Counted from the stretch's first letter, positions 1 through 8,928 are shown. The stretch: DNA of 64,000 nucleotides from Paenibacillus sp. J45TS6 (GCF_018403285.1 NZ_BOSJ01000002.1:372001-436000); one strand, 5' to 3'. Made by a program: numbers and translations. The notes: generated by a model from the sequence alone, not told the origin.

Positions 1-677
1 GTTACTTTATTGTTATGTTCCGCAGTCCAAAAACAACTGCTGTGGAGCGCTCCAATCTAGTTGCTTACATTCCATTGTTCATTGCAGCTGTTATGTTCTG
101 GGCAATTCAAGAGCAAGGTTCCACGATTCTTGCCAGCTATGCAGATACGAGAACACAACTGGAAATCTTCGGGTTTAGTATTAAGCCGGCTTTCTTCCAG
201 TCTCTAAATCCACTATTCGTTATCTTGCTTGCACCTGTTTTTGCTGGACTCTGGGTGAAACTTGGCGGTCGTCAGCCGTCTGTTCCTAGAAAGTTTGCCT
301 TTGGTCTGCTGTTTGCAGGTCTATCTTTCTTGGTTATTCTTCTACCTTCTTACTTCGGAGGAGAAAACAGCCTGGTAAGCCCGCTGTGGCTGGTACTGAG
401 TTACTTCATTGTCGTGCTTGGTGAGCTTTGCTTGTCGCCGGTTGGTCTTTCTGCAACTACAAAACTTGCACCTGCAGCGTTCTCTGCACAAACAATGAGT
501 CTCTGGTTCCTGACGAATGCAGCAGCACAAGCGATTAACGCGCTTATCGCACCTCTGTATTCAGAAGAAACAGAAATGGTTTACTTCGGAGTGATCGGCG
601 GAGCGTCCATCGTCCTCGGTATTATCCTGTTTATCATTGCACCTAAAATTCAATCCTACATGAAGGGGATTAAATAA
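1..677 (+). CDS. POT/PTR family di-/tripeptide transporter, C-terminal part (5' end outside window)
   Basis: The frame is open from the left edge of the window, so this is the C-terminal roughly 220 residues of a longer gene; the ATG at 15 is internal. The protein is strongly hydrophobic, with about six membrane segments. It carries POT-family features: FWAIQEQGST in a helix, then FFQSLNPLFVILLAP, then a late SPVGLSATTKLAP stretch. The family (DtpT/YclF type) imports di- and tripeptides by proton symport. It ends with a basic tail, MKGIK, and is followed directly by a strong bidirectional terminator. The family call is confident; substrate range cannot be read from this part. Confidence 0.88.
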   Translation, partial: YFIVMFRSPKTTAVERSNLVAYIPLFIAAVMFWAIQEQGSTILASYADTRTQLEIFGFSIKPAFFQSLNPLFVILLAPVFAGLWVKLGGRQPSVPRKFAFGLLFAGLSFLVILLPSYFGGENSLVSPLWLVLSYFIVVLGELCLSPVGLSATTKLAPAAFSAQTMSLWFLTNAAAQAINALIAPLYSEETEMVYFGVIGGASIVLGIILFIIAPKIQSYMKGIK

Positions 678-687
678 AATAGAACGT

Positions 688-743
688 AAAAAACCTCTGT
701 TCCTTGATGAATCTTTCGTTCATCTTGGATACAGAGGTTTTTT
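688..743. terminator. Bidirectional intrinsic terminator
   Basis: Perfect 13-base arms (688-700 and 731-743) begin with A6 and end with T6, so the hairpin works in both directions. It separates the transporter from the convergent rlmN. Confidence 0.9.
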
Positions 744-795
744 ATTGTACCTACTATCTGGTATTGAATTCACTGCTATAGCAGCTTGATCTCAA

Positions 796-1884
796 TTAAG
801 ATGATACTTTCTCTAAACTGCCGCCCTGATCTTTACGAATTTGCTTACTCCGAAGCTGGCCGCAAGCTGCATCGATATCTGCACCATGTTCAAGTCTCAC
901 ACTAACGCTAATGTTCTGCTTCTTCAGCACATCATAGAACGCAGTTATCGAGTCTTTCTCGCTCCGCTGATACTGACTATGCTCATCTACCGGATTATAT
1001 GGAATCAAGTTGACGATAGCTAGATTCCGGCGATCCTTCAGCAGTTCTGCAAGTTCTAGCGCATGTTCAGGCTGATCATTTACTCCTTGGAGAAGAATAT
1101 ATTCAATCGTAATCCGCCGATTGGTAGTATCCCAATAATATTCAATGGCTTCCATGAGCTTCTCAATCGGAATCGCTTTATTGATCTTCATAATCCGTGT
1201 ACGAAGCTCATTATTCGGTGCATGCAGTGATACAGCAAGATTCACGTTCAGGTCCGAATCGGCAAATTCTTTAATTTTATCCGCTAGTCCACTAGTCGAT
1301 ACCGTAATATGTCTTGCCCCAATAGCCAGTCCCTTATGATCCTTCACGACACGAATAAAGTCAGATATATTGTCATAGTTATCAAATGGTTCACCGATAC
1401 CCATCACCACGATATGACTCACCCGCTCACCCTTACCCGCCTGGTCGAGGTGGAACTGAACTTTCATAATCTGCTCTACAATCTCCCCGGCAGAAAGATC
1501 ACGGCTCTTCTTAAGCAGACCGCTCGCGCAGAAGCTGCAGCCGATATTACAGCCTACCTGCGTTGTTACACAGACAGAAAGTCCAAATTTATGGCGCATC
1601 AGCACCGTCTCAATGAGATTACCGTCTTCCAGACGAAATAGGAATTTGATCGTTCCGTCTGCCGATTCCTGCCTTGTATGCTCCGTTAATGTCTCTATTA
1701 CAAAATGCTCAGATAACAGCTGAACACAGTTCTTGTTCACTTCGGTCATCTCCGCAAAATCCTTCACACGTCTCCGGTACAGCCACTCCCATACGTGGGA
1801 TGCCCGAGATTTCTTATGGCCGTGCTCTTCCAGCCAAGCTCCCATATGTTCCTGAGTTAATCCATAAATGGATGGTTTATTCAT
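796..1884 (-). CDS. rlmN: RlmN, dual-specificity 23S rRNA (A2503-C2)/tRNA (A37-C2) methyltransferase
   Basis: Radical-SAM enzyme that methylates C2 of A2503 in 23S rRNA and A37 of certain tRNAs. The radical-SAM cluster motif CNIGCSFC provides Cys112, Cys116 and Cys119. The C-terminal Cys341 in DIDAACGQL is the conserved cysteine that forms the methyl-transfer intermediate. GIGEPFDNY and [10 protein letters not shown] are further family signatures. The N-terminal region (WEWLYRRRV) is the RNA-recognition part. Length 362 is normal. It resembles Bacillus RlmN over its whole length and lacks the divergences of Cfr (for example it has [14 protein letters not shown]), so a Cfr resistance enzyme is unlikely. 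The ATG start has GAGGG about 10 nt upstream. It is transcribed alone. Confidence 0.96.
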   Translation of the reverse strand: MNKPSIYGLTQEHMGAWLEEHGHKKSRASHVWEWLYRRRVKDFAEMTEVNKNCVQLLSEHFVIETLTEHTRQESADGTIKFLFRLEDGNLIETVLMRHKFGLSVCVTTQVGCNIGCSFCASGLLKKSRDLSAGEIVEQIMKVQFHLDQAGKGERVSHIVVMGIGEPFDNYDNISDFIRVVKDHKGLAIGARHITVSTSGLADKIKEFADSDLNVNLAVSLHAPNNELRTRIMKINKAIPIEKLMEAIEYYWDTTNRRITIEYILLQGVNDQPEHALELAELLKDRRNLAIVNLIPYNPVDEHSQYQRSEKDSITAFYDVLKKQNISVSVRLEHGADIDAACGQLRSKQIRKDQGGSLEKVSS

Positions 1885-2083
1885 GACAAAACGGCCCTCT
1901 TTTCAAAACTTTAAAATAGAATCTATCCAAAACTTCGTGTCTCATTTCCAAAATACGTTTTCTTTCCGAGTCCGTTTATTATTGTCCCAAACTTTTCAGG
2001 TTTAAACAAGGTCTAATCGCGAATAACACGGACGAAATAGCAAAAGAAGACCCCTGCCTAAGCAAAAGTCTCCTTGTCTTCAA

Positions 2084-2932
2084 TTAAAAATCAATATGAT
2101 CTGGATCAGGTCCTACCCTGTGATTCTGATTGAGATCATCAATTTGTTTCATCTCTTGATTTGTTAGCTCAAAATCGAATACATTTGCATTCTCGGCAAT
2201 TCGATGGGTTTTGATTGATTTAGGAATCGTAATAATGCCATTTTGTAAGTCCCAACGTAAAATAATTTGTGCTACCGATTTATGATGCTTGTTCGCGATG
2301 TCACTTAAGATTGGATGATCTAGCAGTCCTCCCTGCATAAGCGGTGACCAAGCTTCCATTTGAATTTGATGCTCCTTGCTATATGCAAGTAGTTCCTTCT
2401 GAGTCAGATAGGGATGAAGCTCCACTTGATTGATCATCGGTTTGATCTCAGTTTTTTGCATCAAATCTTCTAGGTGGTGAATCTGAAAATTACTTACACC
2501 GATCGCTTTCACGCGATTATTCTTATACAAAGTCTCAAGGGCACGCCATGCATCTGTATATTTACCCGGAACAGGCCAGTGGATAAGGTAGAGATCTAGA
2601 TATTCAAGCCCAAGCTTTTCAAGACTCGCATCATAGGCAGCGAGAGTTTCTTCATAACCTAGATCCGCATTCCACACTTTAGAGGTAACGAATAAATCCT
2701 GACGGCTCAGTCCGTTCTCAGCGAGCGCTTCCTTAATCGCCTCACCGACGCCTGTCTCATTTTGGTAAATAGCTGCCGTATCAATACTACGATACCCTGC
2801 TGCGATCGAGGCCTTTACCGCTTGTTTAAGGTCTTCACCCTCTTCTACTTTAAAAACACCAAGGCCAAGCCAAGGCATTTCTACTCCATTGTTTAGAACA
2901 ACACGATCTTGTACATGTTTTGCTACTGTCAT
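2084..2932 (-). CDS. ytbE: Aldo/keto reductase, YtbE/YvgN type
   Basis: NADPH-dependent aldo/keto reductase of 282 residues. Family marks visible are SIDTAAIYQNE (Asp and catalytic Tyr), VTSKVW (Lys), LIHWP (His), GVSNFQ, NQVELHPYL and the cofactor motif IPKSIKTHRI. It resembles the Bacillus glyoxal/methylglyoxal reductases. It lies 59 nt downstream of an MFS exporter and both point away from an HxlR regulator, the same order as ytbE-ytbD-ytcD in B. subtilis; this supports the symbol and suggests a regulated response to a reactive electrophile. The start ATG has GGAGG about 10 nt upstream. The actual substrate is unknown. Confidence 0.85.
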   Translation of the reverse strand: MTVAKHVQDRVVLNNGVEMPWLGLGVFKVEEGEDLKQAVKASIAAGYRSIDTAAIYQNETGVGEAIKEALAENGLSRQDLFVTSKVWNADLGYEETLAAYDASLEKLGLEYLDLYLIHWPVPGKYTDAWRALETLYKNNRVKAIGVSNFQIHHLEDLMQKTEIKPMINQVELHPYLTQKELLAYSKEHQIQMEAWSPLMQGGLLDHPILSDIANKHHKSVAQIILRWDLQNGIITIPKSIKTHRIAENANVFDFELTNQEMKQIDDLNQNHRVGPDPDHIDF

Positions 2933-2991
2933 ATTATATGATCCTCCAATAATTGTAATGTTATAAAGTACCAGTCATTTTTAGCCTGATC

Positions 2992-4206
2992 TTACTGAGC
3001 TGTTTGTGTTTGAGCCTTGCTATGCATCTTATCTTTACGCTCTAATCTGAGGCTCCACGCCGTCAGTATGGCGGCACCTACGACCATAACAGCCCCAATC
3101 CATGGCGTGTGAATGAGTCCAATCGAATCAGTTACGATTCCACCAAGATAAGCTCCGAGCGCAATTCCGGCGTTAAAAGCAGCAATATTAAGCGAGGATG
3201 CTACGTCCTTTGCTTCCGGTACATATCGCTCTGCTAGTATAACTGCATACACTTGCAATCCAGGCACATTCATAAAAGCAAACAACCCCATGAGGAAGAT
3301 CGTTACTAAACCAGCAATAGGTGAAGGAATAGTAAATGTAAGAATAAGCAGGATCACAGCCTGGATAATAAACATAGTTAACAAAGCTTTTAGCGGGTTG
3401 CGGTCGGCTGCTTTTCCGCCGATAATATTCCCGATAGCGATCGCTATTCCGTAGAGCAATAGGATTGCTGCCACACTATTTTCCGAAAACCCGGTGATAT
3501 CATGAAGTAGGGGGGATAGATACGTATATACTACGAACGTTCCTCCGTATCCAAGGGCTGTAATCGCCAGAATGAGAAGCAGACGTCCATTTGCGAGCAG
3601 TTTACCTTGATCCCGAAACCTCATTACCGTGCCTTTTCCTATCACTGCTGGGATCAAGAATAGATTTGCAATTAAAGCAATTACACCTATGATGACAATT
3701 GCCACAAATGCAGCTCTCCAGCCCATCAATCCACCAATAAAGGTACCAAGCGGTACGCCCGTTATCGTTGCTACCGTAAGTCCGGTGAACATAATGGAAA
3801 TGGCACTTGCTCTTTTATGCTCTGCCACAAGATCCGCTGCGATCGTTGATCCGATGGACATGAATACCCCGTGAGCCAAGGCGCTAATAATACGGGCTAT
3901 CAATAAGATTTCAATGCTATTTGCAAAAGCAGCGATGCTGTTGCCGATAATAAAAACAAACATGATAGCAATGAGCAGTTTTTTTCTCGCTAGACGAGAT
4001 GTTAAAGAAGTAAGCACCGGGGCACCGAACATAACGCCTAAGGCGTATAATGTTACTGTTAATCCCGCTGTTGTTACGGATATATTCAGGTCATCAGCAA
4101 TGAGAGGTAATAACCCTACGCTAATAAACTCGGTCGTTCCAATTGCGAAAGCGCTGATTGCCAAAGCAAGAAGAGCAAAGGTTGAATTTTTTCTATCGGG
4201 TGACAT
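2992..4206 (-). CDS. ytbD: MFS efflux transporter, YtbD type (DHA1 family)
   Basis: A 404-residue protein with about 12 membrane helices, of the drug:H+ antiporter-1 group. The first helix contains AIGTTEFISVGLLP, a typical DHA1 opening, and RLARKKLL lies in the 2-3 loop. It is translated from an ATG behind AGGAGTGG. Gene order with the aldo/keto reductase downstream and a divergent HxlR-type gene upstream matches the B. subtilis ytb locus. It is probably co-transcribed with ytbE from a promoter in the 4207-4341 spacer, where inverted repeats overlap the expected -35 region. Export of a toxic small molecule is inferred from the family; the substrate is not known. Confidence 0.83.
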   Translation of the reverse strand: MSPDRKNSTFALLALAISAFAIGTTEFISVGLLPLIADDLNISVTTAGLTVTLYALGVMFGAPVLTSLTSRLARKKLLIAIMFVFIIGNSIAAFANSIEILLIARIISALAHGVFMSIGSTIAADLVAEHKRASAISIMFTGLTVATITGVPLGTFIGGLMGWRAAFVAIVIIGVIALIANLFLIPAVIGKGTVMRFRDQGKLLANGRLLLILAITALGYGGTFVVYTYLSPLLHDITGFSENSVAAILLLYGIAIAIGNIIGGKAADRNPLKALLTMFIIQAVILLILTFTIPSPIAGLVTIFLMGLFAFMNVPGLQVYAVILAERYVPEAKDVASSLNIAAFNAGIALGAYLGGIVTDSIGLIHTPWIGAVMVVGAAILTAWSLRLERKDKMHSKAQTQTAQ

Positions 4207-4230
4207 GACTCCACTCCTGTTGTATGGTAA

Positions 4231-4244
4231 TTACCGGCCGGTAA
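4231..4244. promoter_or_regulatory. Perfect 14-bp palindrome in the divergent ytbD/HxlR spacer
   Basis: TTACCGGCCGGTAA lies between the ytbD start and the divergent regulator and overlaps a second palindrome (4226-4235). It falls in the expected 5' leader of ytbD. Operator-like, but it resembles TetR-family sites more than known HxlR sites, so the cognate regulator is uncertain. Confidence 0.5.
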
Positions 4245-4264
4245 GGCTATTATGAGTGATCTGG

Positions 4265-4315
4265 ATTATAATAAACAGTACGTACTTTTAAGTACTATAG
4301 GAACTAAAAAGTTCC
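4265..4315. promoter_or_regulatory. ytbD promoter with two operator-like inverted repeats
   Basis: On the minus strand a perfect -10 (TATAAT, 4265-4270) faces ytbD. Just upstream are GTACTTTTAAGTAC (4282-4295) and GGAACTAAAAAGTTCC (4300-4315), both perfect inverted repeats. The first covers the expected -35 region. This is a plausible binding platform for the adjacent HxlR-family regulator. Confidence 0.55.
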
Positions 4316-4341
4316 TTTTGGATAGAGGGAGGAATTATGAT

Positions 4342-4746
4342 ATGGCAAAAAAGTATAACATCTCTGTGGAAGCCACACTCGAAGTAATCGGCGGAAAATG
4401 GAAGTGTGTGATTTTGTGCCATCTTACACATGGAAAGAAAAGAACGAGTGACTTACGTCGCCTCATGCCTGCCATCACACAAAAGATGCTGACTCAGCAA
4501 CTACGCGAACTGGAGGAAGACGGGATTGTAAACCGGATCAGCTATAACGAGGTTCCACCTAGAGTGGAGTACGAGCTTACCGAATATGGATGGAGTCTAG
4601 AGCCGATTTTGAATGCCCTATGTAATTGGGGAGAACTTCATATTCTTAAAGAACACGGAAGCCTGTCCGGCATGCTGGAGCGCAGTATACTAAACAAGAT
4701 CCCTGAAGAGGAAGAAAGCACCTCAGGCAAGACAGCACTATCCTGA
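4342..4746 (+). CDS. HxlR-family transcriptional regulator (YtcD-like)
   Basis: Winged-helix regulator with the HxlR signature VEATLEVIGGKWKC, followed by RRLMPAITQKMLTQQLRELE (recognition helix region) and NEVPPRVEYELTEYG (wing). The open frame extends upstream to 4252, but the start at 4342 has GGGAGGA 7 nt before it and gives 134 residues, the usual size, so it is preferred. HxlR proteins often sense electrophiles or quinones by cysteine. Cysteines here occur in WKCVILCHL and in ALCNWG. Divergence from ytbD-ytbE suggests it controls that operon and itself. Confidence 0.85.
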   Translation: MAKKYNISVEATLEVIGGKWKCVILCHLTHGKKRTSDLRRLMPAITQKMLTQQLRELEEDGIVNRISYNEVPPRVEYELTEYGWSLEPILNALCNWGELHILKEHGSLSGMLERSILNKIPEEEESTSGKTALS

Positions 4747-4817
4747 ATCTAAGACGTTTTTCACGAAACTTGGATCAATAGGATTATGGCAAATCTCAGT
4801 GAATCACCCCATATAAA

Positions 4818-4854
4818 AAAACGCCGCTTTTGTATCTCTACAAAGCGGCGTTTT
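4818..4854. terminator. Bidirectional intrinsic terminator
   Basis: Thirteen-base arms (4818-4830 and 4842-4854) with GC-rich core CGCCGC and A/T tracts on both sides. It ends the HxlR gene and the convergent siderophore operon. Confidence 0.9.
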
Positions 4855-4864
4855 CTATATCTGC

Positions 4865-5887
4865 CTATACTCTTGTTTTAAAGAGCAAGTATACAAAGTA
4901 GGGCACTCCAATAATAGAAATAACGATGCCTACGGGAAGCTCTGCCGGGGCAAAGATTGTTTTGCCAATTAAATCACCCACTACGACCATCGCCATCCCT
5001 ACAAGCCCAGATACAGGAATCATATGACGATGATGAAGGCCGACAAGCCTCCGCGCAATGTGAGGTGCAATAAGACCAACAAAACCTACGCTTCCCGCTA
5101 CCGCTACACAGGCGCTGACAATCCCAACGCTATACAGCAGCAGTAAAATACGCTCCCGATTTACCGAGACGCCTGCTCCCATCGCGCTTCCTTCCTCAAG
5201 CTGCATTACATCCAAGATAAGTGACTTTCGCCAAATGAGTGGGATAAAGATTATAAGCCAAGGCAGCATAGCAACAATAAATTGCCAGTTGGCATTATAG
5301 ATACTTCCCGCCAGCCACACGGTAGCCATCTCAAAATCCTTCGGATTCATCTTAAGAGATACATAGAGCGTTATAGCCCCAAAACCGGAGGAGACGGCAA
5401 TTCCTACTAAAATAAGCCTTTGGGAATCCAGCTTCCCGCGCTCTAGGGCAAACATGAGAATGAGCGCAGTAGCAGCGAGTCCGCCTACGAGACCAAATAA
5501 AGGCATCGTCATAATGGAGAAGAAACTAGCCCCAGTAATGGTCCCTTGAAAGAGAAACATAAAAAGGACAATTGCTGTACCTGCTCCCGCATTAATACCA
5601 AGCATTCCAGGATCCGCAAGGGGATTGCGCACGATGCCCTGAACGACAGCACCGGCAGTGCCAAGACCAAGTCCCAGCAGTAACGCAATGACGATCCGTG
5701 GCAAGCGAAAATCAAAAATAACGAGATGATGTTCCCGTGATGTATCCATTCCTAAGAGCGTCTTTACTACATCGGTCACCGTCATATCAAACGTACCGTT
5801 CGTTATGCTGATATAAGAAGCCAGAAGGATGATCGCTGCCGTAACAAAGACCACAGTTCCCCTTTTTCTTCGATTTGTATTATACAT
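4865..5887 (-). CDS. Iron-siderophore ABC transporter permease (FecCD family, second subunit)
   Basis: FecCD-type permease of 340 residues with about nine to ten membrane helices. Family marks include FDFRLPRIVIALLLG at the N-terminus, GAVVQGIVRNPLADPGMLGINAG, and GLIAPHIARRLVGLHHRHMIP, which forms the coupling region for the ATPase. It overlaps the upstream permease by 8 nt, so the two are translationally coupled and probably form a heterodimer in the membrane, like FeuB/FeuC. It is the last gene of the operon and no ATP-binding subunit follows. A catecholate siderophore such as bacillibactin is likely from the context (Fur boxes, binding protein, esterase), but specificity is inferred. Confidence 0.9.
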   Translation of the reverse strand: MYNTNRRKRGTVVFVTAAIILLASYISITNGTFDMTVTDVVKTLLGMDTSREHHLVIFDFRLPRIVIALLLGLGLGTAGAVVQGIVRNPLADPGMLGINAGAGTAIVLFMFLFQGTITGASFFSIMTMPLFGLVGGLAATALILMFALERGKLDSQRLILVGIAVSSGFGAITLYVSLKMNPKDFEMATVWLAGSIYNANWQFIVAMLPWLIIFIPLIWRKSLILDVMQLEEGSAMGAGVSVNRERILLLLYSVGIVSACVAVAGSVGFVGLIAPHIARRLVGLHHRHMIPVSGLVGMAMVVVGDLIGKTIFAPAELPVGIVISIIGVPYFVYLLFKTRV

Positions 5888-6890
5888 TGGCCTTTCCCCC
5901 TCTGGTTTTGATCAGATACAGGAAGAAAGGAACCCCGAACAGTGCCGTGATCACACCGATAGGTGTTTCAAAAGGCGCGTTGACAAATCGGCTCAGCACA
6001 TCACACCAAGCGAGAAAAAGCCCGCCAAGAATACCTGAGCAAGGAATAACCCATTTGTAATCCACACCTACAAAAAAACGAGTAATGTGCGGAATCAGAA
6101 GCCCGACAAATGCAATTTTTCCGGCAAGTGCCACTGAAATTCCCGTTAAAATAACGACACTAAGGATGGACAATGCTTTTACCCATTTGGTACGTTGCCC
6201 AAGTCCAGCAGCCATCTCTTCCCCAAGGGACAAGATCGTTATCGATTTGGATAGGCTCATGGCAAGAGCCAGTCCAACGATAGCAAAAGGAATGACCAGT
6301 TTTATAAGCTCTGGGTCCATTTGGTGCAGTCTTGCGTTATACCAGAAACTTATATTTTGAGATACCTGAAAATAGGTTGCTGCTGCTTCGGATAATCCAC
6401 TCAGAAACGTACCGATGATCGTCCCCAGAATAGCGAGACGGACCGGAGTCATTCCTCTCGGTAATAACCAGGCAAGTGAAAAAACAATCCCTGCGCCAAT
6501 CGCTGATCCGAGTAATGAAAAAGCAATGTAACCTAGAGACGATGTACCCGGCAGCAGGATCATACAAAAAGTAATGACAAAAACAGAGCCGTCGGAGACA
6601 CCCATAATCGAGGGAGAAGCCAAATAGTTGCGAGTCATTCCCTGCATAAGTGCACCCGAGATCGCAAGAAATGCCCCAATAAGCAGAGCCCCCACGACTC
6701 TTGGGAGCCGTGAGGTCATAATGATCTGATGATCGATACTGTCTGTATCAAAGTGGAATATGGCATTCCACACTTCTGCAGGTTCGATATTTTTTGCTCC
6801 ATAATGAATGGAGAATAGAATGGTTAGAGCCACAAGAATAGGAGCTGTCACCAGAATGAGGGACGGATTTATTTTTCCTTTAGGTATCAT
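5880..6890 (-). CDS. Iron-siderophore ABC transporter permease (FecCD family, first subunit)
   Basis: Membrane permease of 336 residues of the BtuC/FecCD family. Recognisable segments are SRLPRVVGALLIGAFLAISG, MQGMTRNYLASPSIMGVSDG and VGLLIPHITRFFVGVDYKW. It starts 22 nt after the binding lipoprotein and overlaps the next permease, giving a lipoprotein-permease-permease operon like B. subtilis feuABC. Its Shine-Dalgarno is weak, so translation may be coupled to the upstream gene. The partner ATPase must be encoded elsewhere, as YusV is in B. subtilis. Confidence 0.9.
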   Translation of the reverse strand: MIPKGKINPSLILVTAPILVALTILFSIHYGAKNIEPAEVWNAIFHFDTDSIDHQIIMTSRLPRVVGALLIGAFLAISGALMQGMTRNYLASPSIMGVSDGSVFVITFCMILLPGTSSLGYIAFSLLGSAIGAGIVFSLAWLLPRGMTPVRLAILGTIIGTFLSGLSEAAATYFQVSQNISFWYNARLHQMDPELIKLVIPFAIVGLALAMSLSKSITILSLGEEMAAGLGQRTKWVKALSILSVVILTGISVALAGKIAFVGLLIPHITRFFVGVDYKWVIPCSGILGGLFLAWCDVLSRFVNAPFETPIGVITALFGVPFFLYLIKTRGGKANV

Positions 6891-6912
6891 AAGTTTCTAT
6901 CGTCGCCGCGGT

Positions 6913-7908
6913 CTACTTCGTCAGTTGCTCTACAGCAGCTGTTAGGAAATTCGTTCTGCTCCAAGCCGGTCCACCCTCGGAGAGAGGATCAATGACATTA
7001 ATAAATACATGGTCATCTTTAAAAGCTGTGGTCTTTTGGATAATTGGATTGTTCTGCAGATCCTCTAATGCCGCTGGATTGTCTTTATTCGACTGCTCTT
7101 CAAACTGAATAAATACATAGTCTGGATTCATCTCTGCAAACTGCTCAACCGATATCATCTCCTGCGCTTCTGCTGCCGTAACTTCAGCTGGCGGCGTAAG
7201 TCCCAGATCTTCATATAAAACGGGATTTACAAATACATTCGCCGGATAGATATACATCTCTCCCCCGCGGATACGAATCGCGACAACTTCTTTATCGTTC
7301 AAAGTATCACCCAGCTCAGTTTTAGATGCCTCTACTTGAGCCTCGTATTCTTCGATGATTTGTTTCGCCTCATCTTGCTTTCCAGTGAGCTCTGCCATCA
7401 AACTCAAGTTATCCTTCCAGTCTGAAGCGATATGTGAAACTTGAATAAGCGGGGCAATTTTCTTTAGTTGTTCTACTACTTCCGGTTTGAACTTCGTTGT
7501 ACCCAGAATCACATCTGGCTGCAGAGAAAGGATCGTCTCAAAGTTAGGTTCTGTCTTTTCTCCAATGGACTGCGCTTGATCTGTGATTGATACGAAACGT
7601 TCCGGAAATTCACCACCTATAGTAATGGCGCCTGCTGGATGCACATCAAGTACGAGCGCATCTTCCATCGCTTCCATTGCACCTGTGATGACAATTTTTT
7701 CTGCATTAACCGGAATAATATATTCTTGACCCAAGTATGTAATGCTGCGAGTATCGCTAGCTGTCTCATTTGTTTCCGATGTTGGTTCGGAACTAGCCGG
7801 TGTCTGCTCGCCTGTTCCCGCAGCCTCTTTATCTCCGCCACTGTTTCCGCACGCTGCAAGCATCACAAGCAGAAGGACTAGCATTCCGATGAAAGCTGTT
7901 TTTTTCAT
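6913..7908 (-). CDS. Iron-siderophore substrate-binding lipoprotein (FeuA-like)
   Basis: A lipoprotein signal with lipobox LAAC (lipidated Cys20) is followed by a low-complexity linker and a Fe3+-siderophore periplasmic-binding fold. Fold marks include ITGAMEAMEDALVLDVHPAG, GEKTEPNFETILSLQPDVIL, a long connecting helix region (DEAKQIIEEYEAQVEASKTEL) and EMNPDYVFIQF. The mature protein would sit on the outer face of the membrane and deliver the ferri-siderophore to the two permeases encoded next. The ATG has GAGAGGGG upstream. A perfect Fur box lies 37 nt before the start, so iron repression is expected. Similarity to FeuA and the esterase nearby point to bacillibactin or enterobactin-type ligands; this is inferred. 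Confidence 0.9.
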   Translation of the reverse strand: MKKTAFIGMLVLLLVMLAACGNSGGDKEAAGTGEQTPASSEPTSETNETASDTRSITYLGQEYIIPVNAEKIVITGAMEAMEDALVLDVHPAGAITIGGEFPERFVSITDQAQSIGEKTEPNFETILSLQPDVILGTTKFKPEVVEQLKKIAPLIQVSHIASDWKDNLSLMAELTGKQDEAKQIIEEYEAQVEASKTELGDTLNDKEVVAIRIRGGEMYIYPANVFVNPVLYEDLGLTPPAEVTAAEAQEMISVEQFAEMNPDYVFIQFEEQSNKDNPAALEDLQNNPIIQKTTAFKDDHVFINVIDPLSEGGPAWSRTNFLTAAVEQLTK

Positions 7909-7932
7909 TTCTAATGGACCCCTCTCCGTATC

Positions 7933-7970
7933 TCATTCAATAATTGATAATGATTATCATTATTGAATGA
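7933..7970. promoter_or_regulatory. Fur box inside a larger inverted repeat (feuA-like promoter)
   Basis: Positions 7945-7959 read TGATAATGATTATCA, an exact 7-1-7 Fur box. It is flanked by perfect 11-base inverted arms, TCATTCAATAA (7933-7943) and TTATTGAATGA (7960-7970). The site lies just upstream of the binding-lipoprotein gene. The outer arms could extend Fur binding or bind the neighbouring AraC regulator. Confidence 0.92.
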
Positions 7971-8055
7971 TACTGGAGAAGAGAGCGGTTATCCATGGAC
8001 ATTTTCCTGATAGACCTGTAATAATTACCGATCACCTCTGCATCTGGTTGCTGAA

Positions 8056-8904
8056 TTAATGAGAACCCGCTCGATAGGCAGAAGGGGAAGTCCCCATCAT
8101 CTTCTTAAACTTCCGGCTAAAATAGAACTCATCCGGATATCCGACGAGATGTGCGATCTCTCTCAGCTTCAGTTCAGGGTCCATCATGAGTCGTTTGGCT
8201 TGCTCCATGCGGACGGTGGCTATGTATTCTGTTACACTGACTCCATAATGTTTTTTGAACAGCTCGCTGTAGTATTTCAAACTTAGTCCTGCCATCCGGC
8301 AAAGTTTATCCAGCGTTAAGCTTTCAGTATAGTGCCGGTCAATGTAATCTTTGGTCAACTGTAATGCAGAATCCGTATCTACCCGAGCCTGATCGCTGCT
8401 TTTCGCTATCCAGTAAAGGGCCTCCTGGAAAAGAAGCTGACTGCGATATCTCCCAAGCCCTTCCCCGCTATGCCAGTGACCATAAATAGAGTTACATATA
8501 TCGGTAAACCAGCTGATCTCGTGATGCGATAGATCCATTAAGTGCCCCACAAGCGGCATATCAGATACAAGAAGATGCTGCTTCCGGTCATCTTGTTGAT
8601 ACACATCATAGCCAATTACGGTAAGGTTCACTTCGTCACTACCCTTACAGTCCATCACCAGCTTCTCCTCATTCATACACGAATAGATACATGTACCGTC
8701 AACGGGAAGAGAGCAATCCCTCCACGTTAAGCACCCCTGTCCCTCAGCAACCATCAGCAGATGAGAAGAATGATCATTCATATCAGAAGGATTCCACTTT
8801 TTAGTTGCGTTCACCTTAAGAACTTCTTTCAGCTTTACAACAGAGGAATCTAAGAGTTGCTTGCCTTGTTCGCTACCTAACTTTGAGGTCGTTATCTCAA
8901 GCAT
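8056..8904 (-). CDS. AraC-family regulator, probable siderophore-uptake activator (Btr-like, short)
   Basis: A 282-residue regulator. The C-terminal about 100 residues form the double helix-turn-helix: LTLDKLCRMAGLSLKYYSELFKK, then LKLREIAHLVGYPDEFYFSRKFKK and GTSPSAYR. The N-terminal part is a cupin-like sensor region. B. subtilis Btr, which activates feuABC when bacillibactin is present, carries an extra C-terminal siderophore-binding domain; that domain is absent here, so the inducer-sensing mode differs or resides in the N-terminal half. The gene lies upstream of the uptake operon on the same strand and has its own perfect Fur box. Activation of the neighbouring operon is inferred. Confidence 0.85.
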   Translation of the reverse strand: MLEITTSKLGSEQGKQLLDSSVVKLKEVLKVNATKKWNPSDMNDHSSHLLMVAEGQGCLTWRDCSLPVDGTCIYSCMNEEKLVMDCKGSDEVNLTVIGYDVYQQDDRKQHLLVSDMPLVGHLMDLSHHEISWFTDICNSIYGHWHSGEGLGRYRSQLLFQEALYWIAKSSDQARVDTDSALQLTKDYIDRHYTESLTLDKLCRMAGLSLKYYSELFKKHYGVSVTEYIATVRMEQAKRLMMDPELKLREIAHLVGYPDEFYFSRKFKKMMGTSPSAYRAGSH

Positions 8905-8928
8905 GAAAAATAATCACCGCCTTATTAA

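Noticed and set aside
796-1884. Cfr-type resistance methyltransferase
   Set aside because: The sequence follows RlmN throughout, including the N-terminal region and the stretch around the radical-SAM cysteines.
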